From Actinacidiphila paucisporea (GTDB lineage: Bacteria > Actinomycetota > Actinomycetes > Streptomycetales > Streptomycetaceae): a stretch of DNA of 64,000 nucleotides. Position 1 is the stretch's first letter, and each line of letters opens with the position of its first letter. Positions 53,750 to 62,558 of this stretch are shown here, piece by piece. The notes beneath the pieces were generated by a model, which searched no databases, was not told the DNA's origin, and saw only the letters and a list, made by a program, of their open reading frames with translations. Both the position numbers and the translations under genes were made by a program. The stretch covers positions 186,001 to 250,000 of the forward strand of contig NZ_FRBI01000009.1 in assembly GCF_900142575.1 (NCBI RefSeq), in the 5' to 3' direction.

Positions 53750-54330
53750 CTTTCTCCAGGCGACGGACGTGGCGGGCGCGGCCAGCGGCTGCCGCTTCCC
53801 GGCTGACCGTTGATGCCCTCCACGACTCCGCTGAGTCCCCAACTGGGAGAGCGAGCGGATCCCCGCAGCCACCCACAGGTCTCTCAGTCGACCGGGGTCG
53901 TCCGGCGGCCCCTCGGGGAAGGACGCCGCAGCGAGGAGGCACCGGTACTCGGTGGGGCCGAATCCGAGGCTTTCGGTGAACCACCGCCAGAGGAGGTCCG
54001 GGTCGGTCAGCGGATCGCCGGGCCGGACGCCGAACAGGCTGATGGACGCGTCGTGAAGCAGGATGCGGCGTTTGGGGATCTGGGTGGGGAAGTTCAGGGC
54101 GCGACGTTCCTGGGCGGCCGCGAGGACCTCCAGAGCGTATGGGCCCACTCTTCGGCGTGTGCGTCCCGGGCAGAGCAGATCACCGAGAGAAAGGCGTTGC
54201 ATTCGGCGATCTGCTCCGGCCACCGGTCGCGGTCCGCGCCGATGTCGGATGAGCGGACCAGTCGCCGGATCTCCGGGATTCCTGTTGCCGCGCATGATCG
54301 CCTCGCCGCGGGCGGGATAGGCGGCCGATC
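53750..54330 (-). pseudogene. Frameshifted gene of unknown family
   Basis: First piece: DRWPEQIAECNAFLSVICSA, RDAHAEEWAHTL. After a CT doubling near 54140 the sense moves to another frame: EVLAAAQERRALNFPTQIPK, RRILLHDASISLFGVRPGDP, LWRWFTESLGFGPTEYRCLL, then a degraded end. Read together a soluble protein of some 170 residues. Neither ends nor family can be fixed. Confidence 0.5.
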
Positions 54331-54639
54331 GGTGCTGTGTCCTGCAGGCGAGGCCTGGAGCGGCCCGCCACAACGGACCGTGCCAATCGGGGTCATCCGC
54401 TCCTTCGTACGTCGGCGAGCGGGCCGCCGGTCAGGTTGTGGCCGGCTCGTGGACGGCCGGGCCGTCGGCGGCCGGTCGCGGGTGCCATGTGGTCGCAGGC
54501 TCGTCTGGCGGCCAGGCCAGGCCGGGCTGAGCGCGGTGACGACGATGAGGCGCGCAGGCGTTCGGGCTCTTACCCCCGGCTTCTGGGAGCTGCAGGTGGT
54601 CGCCTTCCTGGCACAGCCGGGTGGCTCGCTCCAGCCACG

Positions 54640-55009
54640 GTGTGCCGACGGTGAAGCCGCGCTCCGGACTCCCGCGAGGCTATGTCAGCTCACCTCGGCG
54701 GATCCTCGCCCGCGAGACCGTCTACGTCATCACCGACCTGGCCAGCCGCCCGGCCACTCCCGAGCCCATCGCGAAGATCGTGAGATCACAGTGGGTGATC
54801 GAAAACCGGCTCCGCTTCGCACGAGACACCCCCTTTCGTGAGGACGCCTCCAAGGTCCGCACGGATACGGGCCGGAGAGCAAGGCCACCCTCCGCACCTT
54901 CGCTGTCAACCAGCTCGGCGCCGGCGGCCACACCACCATCGCCGCCGGACTCCGCGCGATGTCACTCCGCCCCTCCGAGCGGCCACTGACCCTCCTCGGA
55001 CGCAGCTGA
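54640..55009 (+). mobile_element. ISAs1-family transposase remnant
   Basis: ETVYVITDLASRPATPEPIA, KIVRSQWVIENRLRFARDTP and FREDASKVRT are the C-terminal blocks of ISAs1-type transposases (HWxIEN and VRDVTFxEDxSxVR). Near 54865 a frameshift follows and the rest, GPESKATLRTFAVNQLGAGG to RPLTLLGRS, is in the next frame, ending at TGA 55009. The 5' half is gone. It abuts the radical SAM cluster. Confidence 0.75.
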
Positions 55010-55183
55010 CCAGCACCGATCCGAGATCATCGCACCTTGCAATCGCCCTGACCCTGGCCTCTGGTACAAGTGCAAAGACTGTCCTTGCGAACGGGGCGTC
55101 ATCCCCGCGATCTCCTTACATTGGGCGCGTTCGATCTCCCCAGGAGCTCGAAGGCCATCGCTCCCGATCCCGAAGGAATCCGC

Positions 55184-56518
55184 ATGCCTCGACTTCCCAG
55201 GCAGGAAAATCCCGGTGGAATCGTGTGCCTGCTTCCGGACGGGCGGGTCGAATTCCTCGATCCGGCCGCGCGGAGTCTTCTCGAACGGCACGACAATGGC
55301 GAATCCGTCGACGCCCGGGAGTTCGACGAGTTCGTCATCAACAGCCCGCTCGTGCCGCTGGAGCGTTTCCACCTCACGGCGCCGGCAATTGCCTTCATCG
55401 AGACGACGAACAGCTGCAACCTGCGGTGTCTGCACTGCTACGCGGACTCGGCCGTGCGGCGCACCGACGAGATGTCCACCGAGCGCATCCTCCGGCTCCT
55501 CGACGAGTTCGAGGAGATGGGCGTCATCCAGGTGTTCCTGACCGGCGGCGAGGTGTTCTCCCACCGGGACGCGGTGCAGATCATCCAGCACGCCAGGACG
55601 AAGTCCTTCAGCACGCAGATCTTCACCAACGGCATCCTGGCGACGGAGGACAAGCTCGCCGGCATCCCTCCGGGGCAGTCCTTCTTCGTCAGCTTCGACA
55701 CCGCCGACCCGGTGCGGACGGTCCGCGGCAAGATGGATTTCCCGCTGCTGCGCACCACGTTCGACACCATGCACAAGTACGGGCACATCGTGCGGACCGC
55801 GATCTCCGTGCACCGCAACAACATCGAAGACGCGCTGGAGATCTTCGAGTGGTGTGCCGAGCACGGTTACCCCAGGCCGCAGTGGCTCGAGACGCACCCG
55901 ACAGGGCGGGCCCTGCTGCACCCGCACATCCTGCTGACCCCCGCCGAGGTGGACCGGGTCTTCGACGTCTACCGCGCCTGCATGGAGCGGTACACCGACG
56001 CGCCGACGGAACAGGCCGCCCCAGACGGCGATCCGCTCGCGCCCCGGCAGTCGGAGACGATCTACGCGGTGGACACCGTCAAGTTCTGCCAGCGGCTCGA
56101 ACAGGCCACCGGCCAGGAGAAGTGCGGCCGCACCATCACGTACGTCTCCAGCAACGGCGACGTCTATCCCTGCAGCAACTGCATGGCCGGCCACCGGTAC
56201 GGCGCCGGGAACATCACCGAGCGGTCATTCGCCGAGATCTGGCGCAACGGGTTCGACGACATCCGCGACATCACCTTCGACGACTACGACGCCTGCCGCA
56301 GCTGCGATGTCGCGCAACTCGGCACCTGGTGTCAGTTCCGCTGCCCGCCGCTTTCGGCGAACCTGCACGGCGACGAGAAGGTGTGCGGTGCGACCGAATA
56401 CCTCCAACAGTTCATGCTGCGGACCGAGATGTACTGGCGGGAACGCCGCCGCGACAACCTGACCCTCCGGCTGTCGCCTCCAATTCTGCCGGCGTCCCGC
56501 GCCGGTACGGGCCGGTAG
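55184..56518 (+). CDS. Radical SAM/SPASM protein with PqqD-like N-terminus
   Basis: 444 residues from ATG 55184, six bases after GAAGGA. Residues 8-50 (GGIVCLLPDGRVEFLDPAAR, SLLERHDNGESVD) look like a PqqD-type peptide-recognition fold. The radical SAM centre is CNLRCLHCYAD (CxxxCxxC) near residue 88, with FLTGGEVF as the GGE motif. The C-terminal SPASM-like region has many Cys (YVSSNGDVYPCSNC, CRSCDVAQLGTWCQFRCPP, KVCGATEY), enough for one or two extra iron-sulfur clusters. Such enzymes modify ribosomal peptides. A 46-codon peptide gene follows 95 bases downstream, its likely substrate. Confidence 0.9.
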   Translation: MPRLPRQENPGGIVCLLPDGRVEFLDPAARSLLERHDNGESVDAREFDEFVINSPLVPLERFHLTAPAIAFIETTNSCNLRCLHCYADSAVRRTDEMSTERILRLLDEFEEMGVIQVFLTGGEVFSHRDAVQIIQHARTKSFSTQIFTNGILATEDKLAGIPPGQSFFVSFDTADPVRTVRGKMDFPLLRTTFDTMHKYGHIVRTAISVHRNNIEDALEIFEWCAEHGYPRPQWLETHPTGRALLHPHILLTPAEVDRVFDVYRACMERYTDAPTEQAAPDGDPLAPRQSETIYAVDTVKFCQRLEQATGQEKCGRTITYVSSNGDVYPCSNCMAGHRYGAGNITERSFAEIWRNGFDDIRDITFDDYDACRSCDVAQLGTWCQFRCPPLSANLHGDEKVCGATEYLQQFMLRTEMYWRERRRDNLTLRLSPPILPASRAGTGR

Positions 56519-56613
56519 GCGTAACCCGTCGCCCACCAGGCTAATTCCCATCGGATCCGTCGGCACCGGCATCGCCGGACCGTCGTCGGATCCAGGCTGC
56601 GAAGGAGAATTAC

Positions 56614-56754
56614 ATGAATTCCGAGAACGTGGTTCTGACCCGCGTCCACCTGGACACTGCGCCCGAGACGGTCGTCCTCAGCCTGGCCGGTGCGGCCAGC
56701 GCGGCCGCCCCCAAGCCGGCCGACGGCGAGGGCGCGGAGCACGTCGAGAACTGA
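56614..56754 (+). CDS. 46-residue peptide, candidate RiPP precursor
   Basis: ATG 56614 follows AAGGAG by six bases, the best ribosome site nearby. It starts MNSENVVLTRVHLDTAPETV, then VLSLAGAASAAAPKPADGEG and ends AEHVEN. There is no Cys, Trp, Tyr, Phe or signal sequence; the middle is small aliphatic residues and the end acidic. Placed between two radical SAM genes and followed by a hairpin, it fits a precursor whose side chains (Val, Leu, Ala, Pro or His) are altered. It may also be a carrier. No known precursor family recognised. Confidence 0.65.
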   Translation: MNSENVVLTRVHLDTAPETVVLSLAGAASAAAPKPADGEGAEHVEN

Positions 56755-56781
56755 ACGACTGCCCGGTAGGGCGCTGAGGTG

Positions 56782-56810
56782 CGCCGGTGGCGGTGGCGCC
56801 GCCACCGGCG
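56782..56810 (+). terminator. 12-bp hairpin after the peptide gene
   Basis: 56782-56793 pairs perfectly with 56799-56810 around TGGCG, 28 bases after the peptide stop and 64 before the HemN-like gene. It may stop or slow part of the transcripts or protect the 3' end, so the peptide is made in excess over the enzymes. Confidence 0.65.
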
Positions 56811-56873
56811 TCTCGCGTGCCTGCCTGTCATCACCCCTCAGGGGAGCCCACGCGGATTGACTAGGAGATCACT

Positions 56874-58361
56874 GTGGCAATGATGGCCCCGTCGACGGAA
56901 CCCGTGGAATCCGCCCCGAGACGGCCGGGACTCGGCATCCGGACGATCCTGGCAGAGAACCCGCACCTGGCGATCGAGCGCGACAAGTACAACATCAACG
57001 TCACGGCCAACTACGGTGACGAGCTGGGCGGCCCCGAGACCGCCGGTGCCCTGGCCGCCCACGCGGGCGCCGGGCAGCCCACGCACCTGTACTTCCACGT
57101 ACCGCTGTGCAGTTATATCTGCCATTTCTGCAACTACGTGAAGCGGCTGGCTCCGACGGGCGACAAGTTCGACGAGAACCTCGACCGCTGGACGGACCTG
57201 CTGCTCGACGAGTCGCGCCGCCAACTGGCCGCGCTGCCCTGGCTGCCCGAGGCCCGGATCGAATCCGTCTACTTCGGCGGCGGCACCGCCTCGCTGCTGC
57301 GCCCGCGGCACCTGCGCCGGCTGATGGACCACGTCAGGTCCTCCTTCGACGTCTCGCCGGACGCCGAGATATCCCTGGAGGGCAACCCGGACAACTTTCT
57401 CCACGACGAGATCGACCAGGCCGTCGCACTGGGCTACACCCGGTTCAGCGTCGGCGTGCAGTCCCTCCAGTCGGAGGTCAACAGCTTCGCCGGGCGCAAG
57501 CACGACCGTGAGATGTCGCTGCGCGCGGTGCGCACGCTGCGCGGCACGGGGCTGCCGTTCAACGTCGACATGATGTTCGGCCTGCCGCACCAGACCGTGC
57601 GGACGGTGGCCGACGACATCAGCACCCTCATCGCGCTCGAGACCCCGACCATCACCATCTACCGCCTGCGCAACGCCGACCGCGAGCAGATGGGCATCGG
57701 CAACCGCGCGGTGTGGAACGTCGGCACCGTACGCGACCGGATCAGCGACGCGGGTCTGTGGCCGAGCCACCACGAGACGTACGAGATGCGCGAGGCGATC
57801 GTCGAGCGGCTGCTGGACGCCGGCTACCACCCCAGCCCCTGCGGCTGGTGGAACCGGCCGGGCACCTACGGCGACGGCCACGACGCAAACATCCCCCGGG
57901 TCTCGCGGAACAAGTGGCAGCGCTTCGACACGATGGTCGCGGTCGGCCCCGGCGCCTACGGCTGGGCCACCGGGCAGTCCTCGGACGTCGTGCAGACCCA
58001 CAACATCCAGGACATCGCCAAGTACACCGACTTCATGGCGAGGACCGCGACCGAGCTGCCACTGAGCCACGGTCGGCGCCTGACGGACGCCCAGTCGCTG
58101 GCCACCGCACTCGGCTTCAACTACAAGGCCAACCAGCTGATCTCCACCGAGCGGTACCGGGAGCGCTACGGCGTCGACCTGACGGCCGACGAGCCGCTGC
58201 GCTCGCTCTTCGCCGAGCTGACCGAACGCGGCTTCACCAGCCTCACGGAGGAGGGCTATCTGCCGACGCTCGACGGCGAGAGCCTGCACGAGGAGATCAT
58301 CTCCACCTACTTCCACGAGCGCATCGGCGGCATCGTCGGTGAGAAGATCTGCCACCGATGA
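56874..58361 (+). CDS. HemN/HemW-like (class C) radical SAM enzyme
   Basis: 495 residues from GTG 56874 (GGAG six bases upstream). HVPLCSYICHFCNYVKR has CxxxCxxC with an aromatic before the third Cys; the fourth Cys of true coproporphyrinogen oxidase (CxC) is Tyr here. VYFGGGTASLL, FSVGVQSLQSEV and FNVDMMFGLPHQT are the HemN-type barrel motifs, and a HemN C-terminal domain is present. Relatives in natural product clusters are class C methylases or cyclopropanases rather than haem enzymes. It overlaps the next gene by 4 bases (ATGA). Confidence 0.9.
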   Translation: MAMMAPSTEPVESAPRRPGLGIRTILAENPHLAIERDKYNINVTANYGDELGGPETAGALAAHAGAGQPTHLYFHVPLCSYICHFCNYVKRLAPTGDKFDENLDRWTDLLLDESRRQLAALPWLPEARIESVYFGGGTASLLRPRHLRRLMDHVRSSFDVSPDAEISLEGNPDNFLHDEIDQAVALGYTRFSVGVQSLQSEVNSFAGRKHDREMSLRAVRTLRGTGLPFNVDMMFGLPHQTVRTVADDISTLIALETPTITIYRLRNADREQMGIGNRAVWNVGTVRDRISDAGLWPSHHETYEMREAIVERLLDAGYHPSPCGWWNRPGTYGDGHDANIPRVSRNKWQRFDTMVAVGPGAYGWATGQSSDVVQTHNIQDIAKYTDFMARTATELPLSHGRRLTDAQSLATALGFNYKANQLISTERYRERYGVDLTADEPLRSLFAELTERGFTSLTEEGYLPTLDGESLHEEIISTYFHERIGGIVGEKICHR

Positions 58362-59173
58362 CCCAACGGCCCCTGTGCTGCCTCCTGGTGCCCTCCGGAC
58401 GGCTGGGTGATCCGTACGGCACGGACAACGCGCAGCACGACGGCACCCGCGACGACGCGCCGGGCGTGGGGCTGCCGGAGCCGCACCGGCCGACCCCGGC
58501 CCTCACGGGCGCGGGGGTGCCGGATGCGGAACTGACCGACGCGGACCGCGGGGAGCGGCATCTGTGGCGCGCGCTGGCCGCCGTCCTGCGCGCGCGGGAC
58601 GTGGACACCGCGCACGTGACCTTTCCGTCACCCGGCGAGCACGGCCGGGCCGCGGACGCCCGGCAGATCGCCGCCAGGACCGCGCGAGTCTCGGCGGCGG
58701 TGCGTACCACCGCCCCCGACGTGGTGGTCGCCTTGTCGCTGGGCGCGCGTGCCACCGTCGACGCCTACGCGCAGGCGGGTTCGGACGTCCGCCCGGCCCA
58801 CCTGGTGCTGATCGGCTTCGTCACCGAGGCCGACGAACCGGTGGGCGACCGCGTGCGCCGCGTGGATCTGCTCTACGGCGCCGGCGACCTGATCGCGTAC
58901 GTCCCTGCCGGGCAGCACGCGGTGGACCCCCGGAAGGTGGAGGTGCTGGCGCCCGGCCGGTACGCGCCCGGGGTCGCCGGCCGGCTGTCCGCAGGGGGCG
59001 CCCCGGAGGTACGCACGCACATCCTCGACGGACTGGGCCACCGGCTGCAGCCGGTGGCGTCCCGCGAGTCACAGCCCGAGCCGCGACCACCGGGCCGCGG
59101 TCGGGAGGATCCGCAGGGGTTTTCGCCGGTTGCCGTCGAGGCGCTGGCGGGCATCATCCTCCCGTCCCCGTGA
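58358..59173 (+). CDS. Alpha/beta-hydrolase-like protein
   Basis: 271 residues, ATG overlapping the previous stop. VVVALSLGARATVDAYAQAG is a possible nucleophile elbow with Ser (SLGA instead of GxSxG), DLLYGAGDLIAYVPAG the acid loop and LDGLGHRLQP the His. An acidic, Pro-rich N-terminal part precedes. No family fixed. In the cluster it might free or cut the modified peptide, but catalytic activity is not sure. Confidence 0.5.
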   Translation: MTQRPLCCLLVPSGRLGDPYGTDNAQHDGTRDDAPGVGLPEPHRPTPALTGAGVPDAELTDADRGERHLWRALAAVLRARDVDTAHVTFPSPGEHGRAADARQIAARTARVSAAVRTTAPDVVVALSLGARATVDAYAQAGSDVRPAHLVLIGFVTEADEPVGDRVRRVDLLYGAGDLIAYVPAGQHAVDPRKVEVLAPGRYAPGVAGRLSAGGAPEVRTHILDGLGHRLQPVASRESQPEPRPPGRGREDPQGFSPVAVEALAGIILPSP

Positions 59174-59250
59174 CCCACCCCCGTGACCGGCCACCCGACC
59201 ACCCGCGTCCGGGGCCCGGAAGATCTGACCCACCAAGGAGAAGAAGGAAC

Positions 59251-60057
59251 GTGGCAGCAAACACCCCCAGCCGCTCGGCGGAGCGTTTTTCCACGATCGC
59301 CCGGAACTACGCCACCAGCGAGGTCCACCGCAGCAGCCCGACGATGCGGATGCTCCACGAGCTCCTCGGCCCGCAGGAGGGCGCCCGGATGCTCGACGTC
59401 GCCTGCGGCGCCGGCCACCTGGGCCTGTCCTTCCTGCCGCAGCACCCTGCGGAGGTGACCTTCCTCGACCCCGCCGAGCCGATGCTGGAGCACGTGGCGC
59501 TGGCCCTGGCCGAGCAGCCGGCGAGCGACACCGAGACGCGTACGCTGTGCGCCACCGCCGAGGAGATCCCGCTGCCCCCCGCGTCGTACGACGTGGTGAT
59601 GACCCGTCTCGCCGCCCACCACTTCACCGACACCGAGCAGGCCGTCCGCACGATGGCCGGGCTGCTGCGGCCGGGCGGGCGGCTGGCCGTCATCGACCTC
59701 GAAGGACCGGAGGACCCCGAACTCGCCGCGTTCAACCACGAGATCGAGGTGCTGCACGACCCGACCCACGGCCGCAGCCACTCCCGCCTGGACTGGATCC
59801 GGATGCTCCAGGCCGCGGGTCTGAACGTGCCGGTGGCTCGCGGTACCCAGAGCGAGAGTCCGTCCGGCGTCCCCGTGGCCCGCTGGTGCCAGATCACCGC
59901 CGTCGGAGATGAGGCGGCCGCCCTGATCCGGGCACGGCTGGCGGAGTGCGGCCCCGAGACCCGGGCGGCGCTCGGTATCCGGGAGCGGGACGGCGAGTAC
60001 CTGATCCCGGTCAGGACCGTGCTGGTCGTCGGGGTCAAGCCGCTGGGCGCGATCTGA
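59251..60057 (+). CDS. Class I SAM-dependent methyltransferase
   Basis: 268 residues from GTG 59251 behind AAGGAG and AAGGA. MLDVACGAGHLGLSFLPQHP, VTFLDPAEPMLEHVALAL, ATAEEIPLPPASYDVVMTRL and LLRPGGRLAVIDLEG are motifs I-III of UbiE/COQ5-like methyltransferases. One base separates it from the tautomerase-like gene. Pairing of a HemN-like radical SAM enzyme with such a methyltransferase recalls C10P/C10Q of CC-1065 biosynthesis, which form a cyclopropane. Confidence 0.9.
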   Translation: MAANTPSRSAERFSTIARNYATSEVHRSSPTMRMLHELLGPQEGARMLDVACGAGHLGLSFLPQHPAEVTFLDPAEPMLEHVALALAEQPASDTETRTLCATAEEIPLPPASYDVVMTRLAAHHFTDTEQAVRTMAGLLRPGGRLAVIDLEGPEDPELAAFNHEIEVLHDPTHGRSHSRLDWIRMLQAAGLNVPVARGTQSESPSGVPVARWCQITAVGDEAAALIRARLAECGPETRAALGIRERDGEYLIPVRTVLVVGVKPLGAI

Positions 60058-60058
60058 G

Positions 60059-60472
60059 ATGCCCGTCATCGAGGTGTACGCACCCGTTCCGGGTCCCGGT
60101 GCGGAGCGGCTGCGTGCGCTGTCGAACCAGGTCACGACGCTGCTCGGCAACGGCCCCGGGCTGTGCTGGGTGATGTGGAGCCACGTCGGTCCCGCGGAGT
60201 GCTACCGGCCCGAGTGGGACGCGGGCTCGATCGCCCCCGTGGTCTTCGTCACGTGCAAGGATCACTACCCGGCCGAACGGGTCGCGCAACTCAACGCCAC
60301 GGTTGCCGAGTACCTGGCGAAGGTGCTGGACTGCCCACTCGACGAGGTGTACGTCGCCGACCGGCGGGTGCGCTCCGGCGAGTTGTTCACCCGCGGGGTG
60401 ACGGCGCGCTGGGACACCGCGCCGTCCGGGGACGCCGTGACAGCTTCGGACAACGCAAGGGGAGACCGATGA
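60059..60472 (+). CDS. Tautomerase-superfamily-like protein
   Basis: 137 residues starting MPVIEVYAPVPGPGAERL: Pro directly after Met, the catalytic N-terminal proline of 4-oxalocrotonate tautomerase relatives. NATVAEYLAKVLDCPLDEVY matches the second helix and strand. Longer than a single 62-residue unit, closer to the trihydroxytoluene-degradation type or fused forms. ATG lies one base after the methyltransferase stop and its end overlaps the TrmO-like gene (ATGA). Confidence 0.7.
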   Translation: MPVIEVYAPVPGPGAERLRALSNQVTTLLGNGPGLCWVMWSHVGPAECYRPEWDAGSIAPVVFVTCKDHYPAERVAQLNATVAEYLAKVLDCPLDEVYVADRRVRSGELFTRGVTARWDTAPSGDAVTASDNARGDR

Positions 60473-60945
60473 CAGGCACCGGCACGACCTACACGCTGAC
60501 CCCCGTCGGCACCGTCTCCAGCCCACGGACGGAGATCACCGACGACCACTGGGGCGGTGTCGAGGCGGACATCGTGCTCGACGCGGAGGTTTTCGGGCCG
60601 GAGGCGGTGGCCGGCCTCGACGGCTTCAGCCACCTGGAGGTCGTCTTCCTCTTCCACAAGGTGGCCCCCGACGCGGTGCACCTGGGCGCCCGGCACCCGC
60701 GGGGCAACACCGACTGGCCGCGTGCGGGGGTGTTCGCGCAGCGGGTGAAGAACCGGCCGAACCGGCTGGGGGTCTCGCGGTGCGAGCTGCTGAAAGTGGA
60801 CGGCACCCGGCTGCTGGTGCGCGGCCTGGACGCGATCGACGGCACCCCCGTCATCGACGTCAAGCCGTACCTGGCCGAGTTCGCGCCACGCGGTGAGGTG
60901 CGCCAGCCGGACTGGTCGGTCGAGTTGATGCGCGAGTACTACTGA
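60469..60945 (+). CDS. TrmO/TsaA-fold SAM methyltransferase
   Basis: 158 residues. LTPVGTVSSPRTEITDDHWG, GFSHLEVVFLFHKV and FAQRVKNRPNRLGVSRCELL are the YaeB/TrmO blocks, ending IDVKPYLAEFAP. Classical TrmO methylates the N6 of t6A37 in tRNA. Tight coupling to the pathway (4-base overlap before, 1-base overlap after) suggests here a small-molecule or peptide substrate, as in some natural product pathways. Confidence 0.88.
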   Translation: MTGTGTTYTLTPVGTVSSPRTEITDDHWGGVEADIVLDAEVFGPEAVAGLDGFSHLEVVFLFHKVAPDAVHLGARHPRGNTDWPRAGVFAQRVKNRPNRLGVSRCELLKVDGTRLLVRGLDAIDGTPVIDVKPYLAEFAPRGEVRQPDWSVELMREYY

Positions 60946-62273
60946 TGCCGAGGGCGGCGTCCGCCTTGCGGCGCTACGGCTCGCCGGTCGTCGTCGCCGC
61001 CCTCGTGGACAGCCTGGGCTCCGGCGCGTACCTGGGCGTCTCGGTGGTCGTCCTGACCCGGTTCGTCGGGCTGCCGAATCTGATGGTCGGCGGATTCCTG
61101 TCCGCGGCCGGCGTGGTGGCGTTCCTGCTGCTCGTCCCGCTCGGCCTGCTGGCCGAGCGGATCGGCGCCCGGCCCATGCTGGTGGGTCTGCACGCCGCGC
61201 GGGCGCTCGCCTACGCCCTGCTCCTGCTGCGGCCGCCCGAGGCCGTGGTCCTGGTGCTGCTGTGCGTCATCACGGCAGGCGAGCGGTCGGCGATCCCGAT
61301 GCTGCAGACGCTGGCGGGGCAACTGGATGCCGCGAGCCGGGTGGCCACCATGGCCCGGGTCCGGGTGACGCAGAACGCCGGGATGTCGGCCGGTGCCGGG
61401 CTGGCCGCCCTCGCGCTGGCCGTGCACTCCACCAACGGCCTCGTCACCATCGTCGTGGGGAACATCGTCAGCTACCTGGGCGCGGGGACACTGCTGCTGC
61501 GCCGCCCGGGCGTGGCCGCCGATCCGGCGGCGGCCCGCCCGGCGCCCGCGCGCACCCGCCGGTTCACGCTGCTGCACGACCGCCGCTTCGTCACCGCGAC
61601 GGCGCTGTGCGCCGTGCTCGGCCTGCACGCGCCCGTTCTGACCATCGGCATCCCCCTGTGGATCACCACCCGTACGACGCTGCCCAGTTGGGTGCTGCCG
61701 GCGCTTGTGGTGGGCAACACCGCGACCGTAGTACTGCTGCAAGTGCGGCTGTCGAAGGGCGCTGATCGGACGCGCGGCGCGGGGCGGGCGCTGGGCCAGT
61801 CGGGTGCGCTGCTCGCGGTCGCGGCGGTGCTGCTCGGCTGCATGGCGGTGGTGCCCGGCGGTGCGGGCCTGGCACTCCTCGCCGTGGCGGTGGTCGCCCA
61901 CGCGGGCGCGGAGATGCGCCAGCAGGCAGGCGCGTGGGGCCTGTCCTACGCCTTGTCACCCGCCGACCGGCACGCCAGATACCTGTCGTTCTTCAGCCTC
62001 GGGTCCGTGGCGCGCAACGCCGTCGCCCCCCTGCTACTGACGGCCGTCATCGCGGCCCCGGGAGCCTGGGGCTGGCTGGCGCTGGCCCTGGGCCTGGCCA
62101 CCGCCTCCGTGCTGGCCGTACGGCTGACGACCCGCTGGTCCGGCGAGGAGCGCACTATGGGCGCTGGGCCGGACGCGGCCGGTGAGGCGAACGAGTACGC
62201 GGGCGGCCGGCGGACGACCGCACCGTCCGCCGGCACGGGGGGCGGCGCCGGAGCACCGGGGACGGCGGGCTGA
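60945..62273 (+). CDS. MFS transporter, probable exporter of the cluster product
   Basis: 442 residues, about 12 helices. VVAALVDSLGSGAYLGVSVV begins helix 1; LLAERIGARPMLVGLHAARA is the conserved loop after helix 2. The ATG shares a base with the previous stop (TGATG). The C-terminal tail is hydrophilic, rich in Gly and Ala. No drug-family signature can be assigned. Confidence 0.88.
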   Translation: MPRAASALRRYGSPVVVAALVDSLGSGAYLGVSVVVLTRFVGLPNLMVGGFLSAAGVVAFLLLVPLGLLAERIGARPMLVGLHAARALAYALLLLRPPEAVVLVLLCVITAGERSAIPMLQTLAGQLDAASRVATMARVRVTQNAGMSAGAGLAALALAVHSTNGLVTIVVGNIVSYLGAGTLLLRRPGVAADPAAARPAPARTRRFTLLHDRRFVTATALCAVLGLHAPVLTIGIPLWITTRTTLPSWVLPALVVGNTATVVLLQVRLSKGADRTRGAGRALGQSGALLAVAAVLLGCMAVVPGGAGLALLAVAVVAHAGAEMRQQAGAWGLSYALSPADRHARYLSFFSLGSVARNAVAPLLLTAVIAAPGAWGWLALALGLATASVLAVRLTTRWSGEERTMGAGPDAAGEANEYAGGRRTTAPSAGTGGGAGAPGTAG

Positions 62274-62558
62274 CCGGGCGGCCGGAGGACCGCGATCTGG
62301 CGTCAAGTACCGCGCGGAGCACCCGGATTGCGTATTCGTCTGCGCAAAACTACGGATGCGCGCACGGGCGGCGCCGGCACATGCTGCTGGGTGTCGGCAG
62401 GAAGCCCACGTCAGGACCACGCCGACCCGGTTCACGACCGTCCCGGACACCCGAACCGTCGAACACGACCACGAGGGCGGTGTTCTGCTGTGCGTTCACC
62501 CCATGCCGGCTCGTCCGGCTGCCGCTTCAGCTGCTGCTACTCGCGCCGGCGCAGCCGC

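Noticed and set aside
56838..58355. A 505-codon minus-strand frame opposite the HemN-like gene
   Set aside because: Val/Gly/Arg-rich shadow with no motif.
56874..58361. Housekeeping coproporphyrinogen oxidase (hemN) assignment
   Set aside because: The fourth Cys of the CxxxCxxCxC motif is Tyr and the context is a biosynthetic operon.
58873..60150. A 425-codon minus-strand frame over the methyltransferase
   Set aside because: Shadow; the plus strand has all SAM motifs and a good ribosome site.
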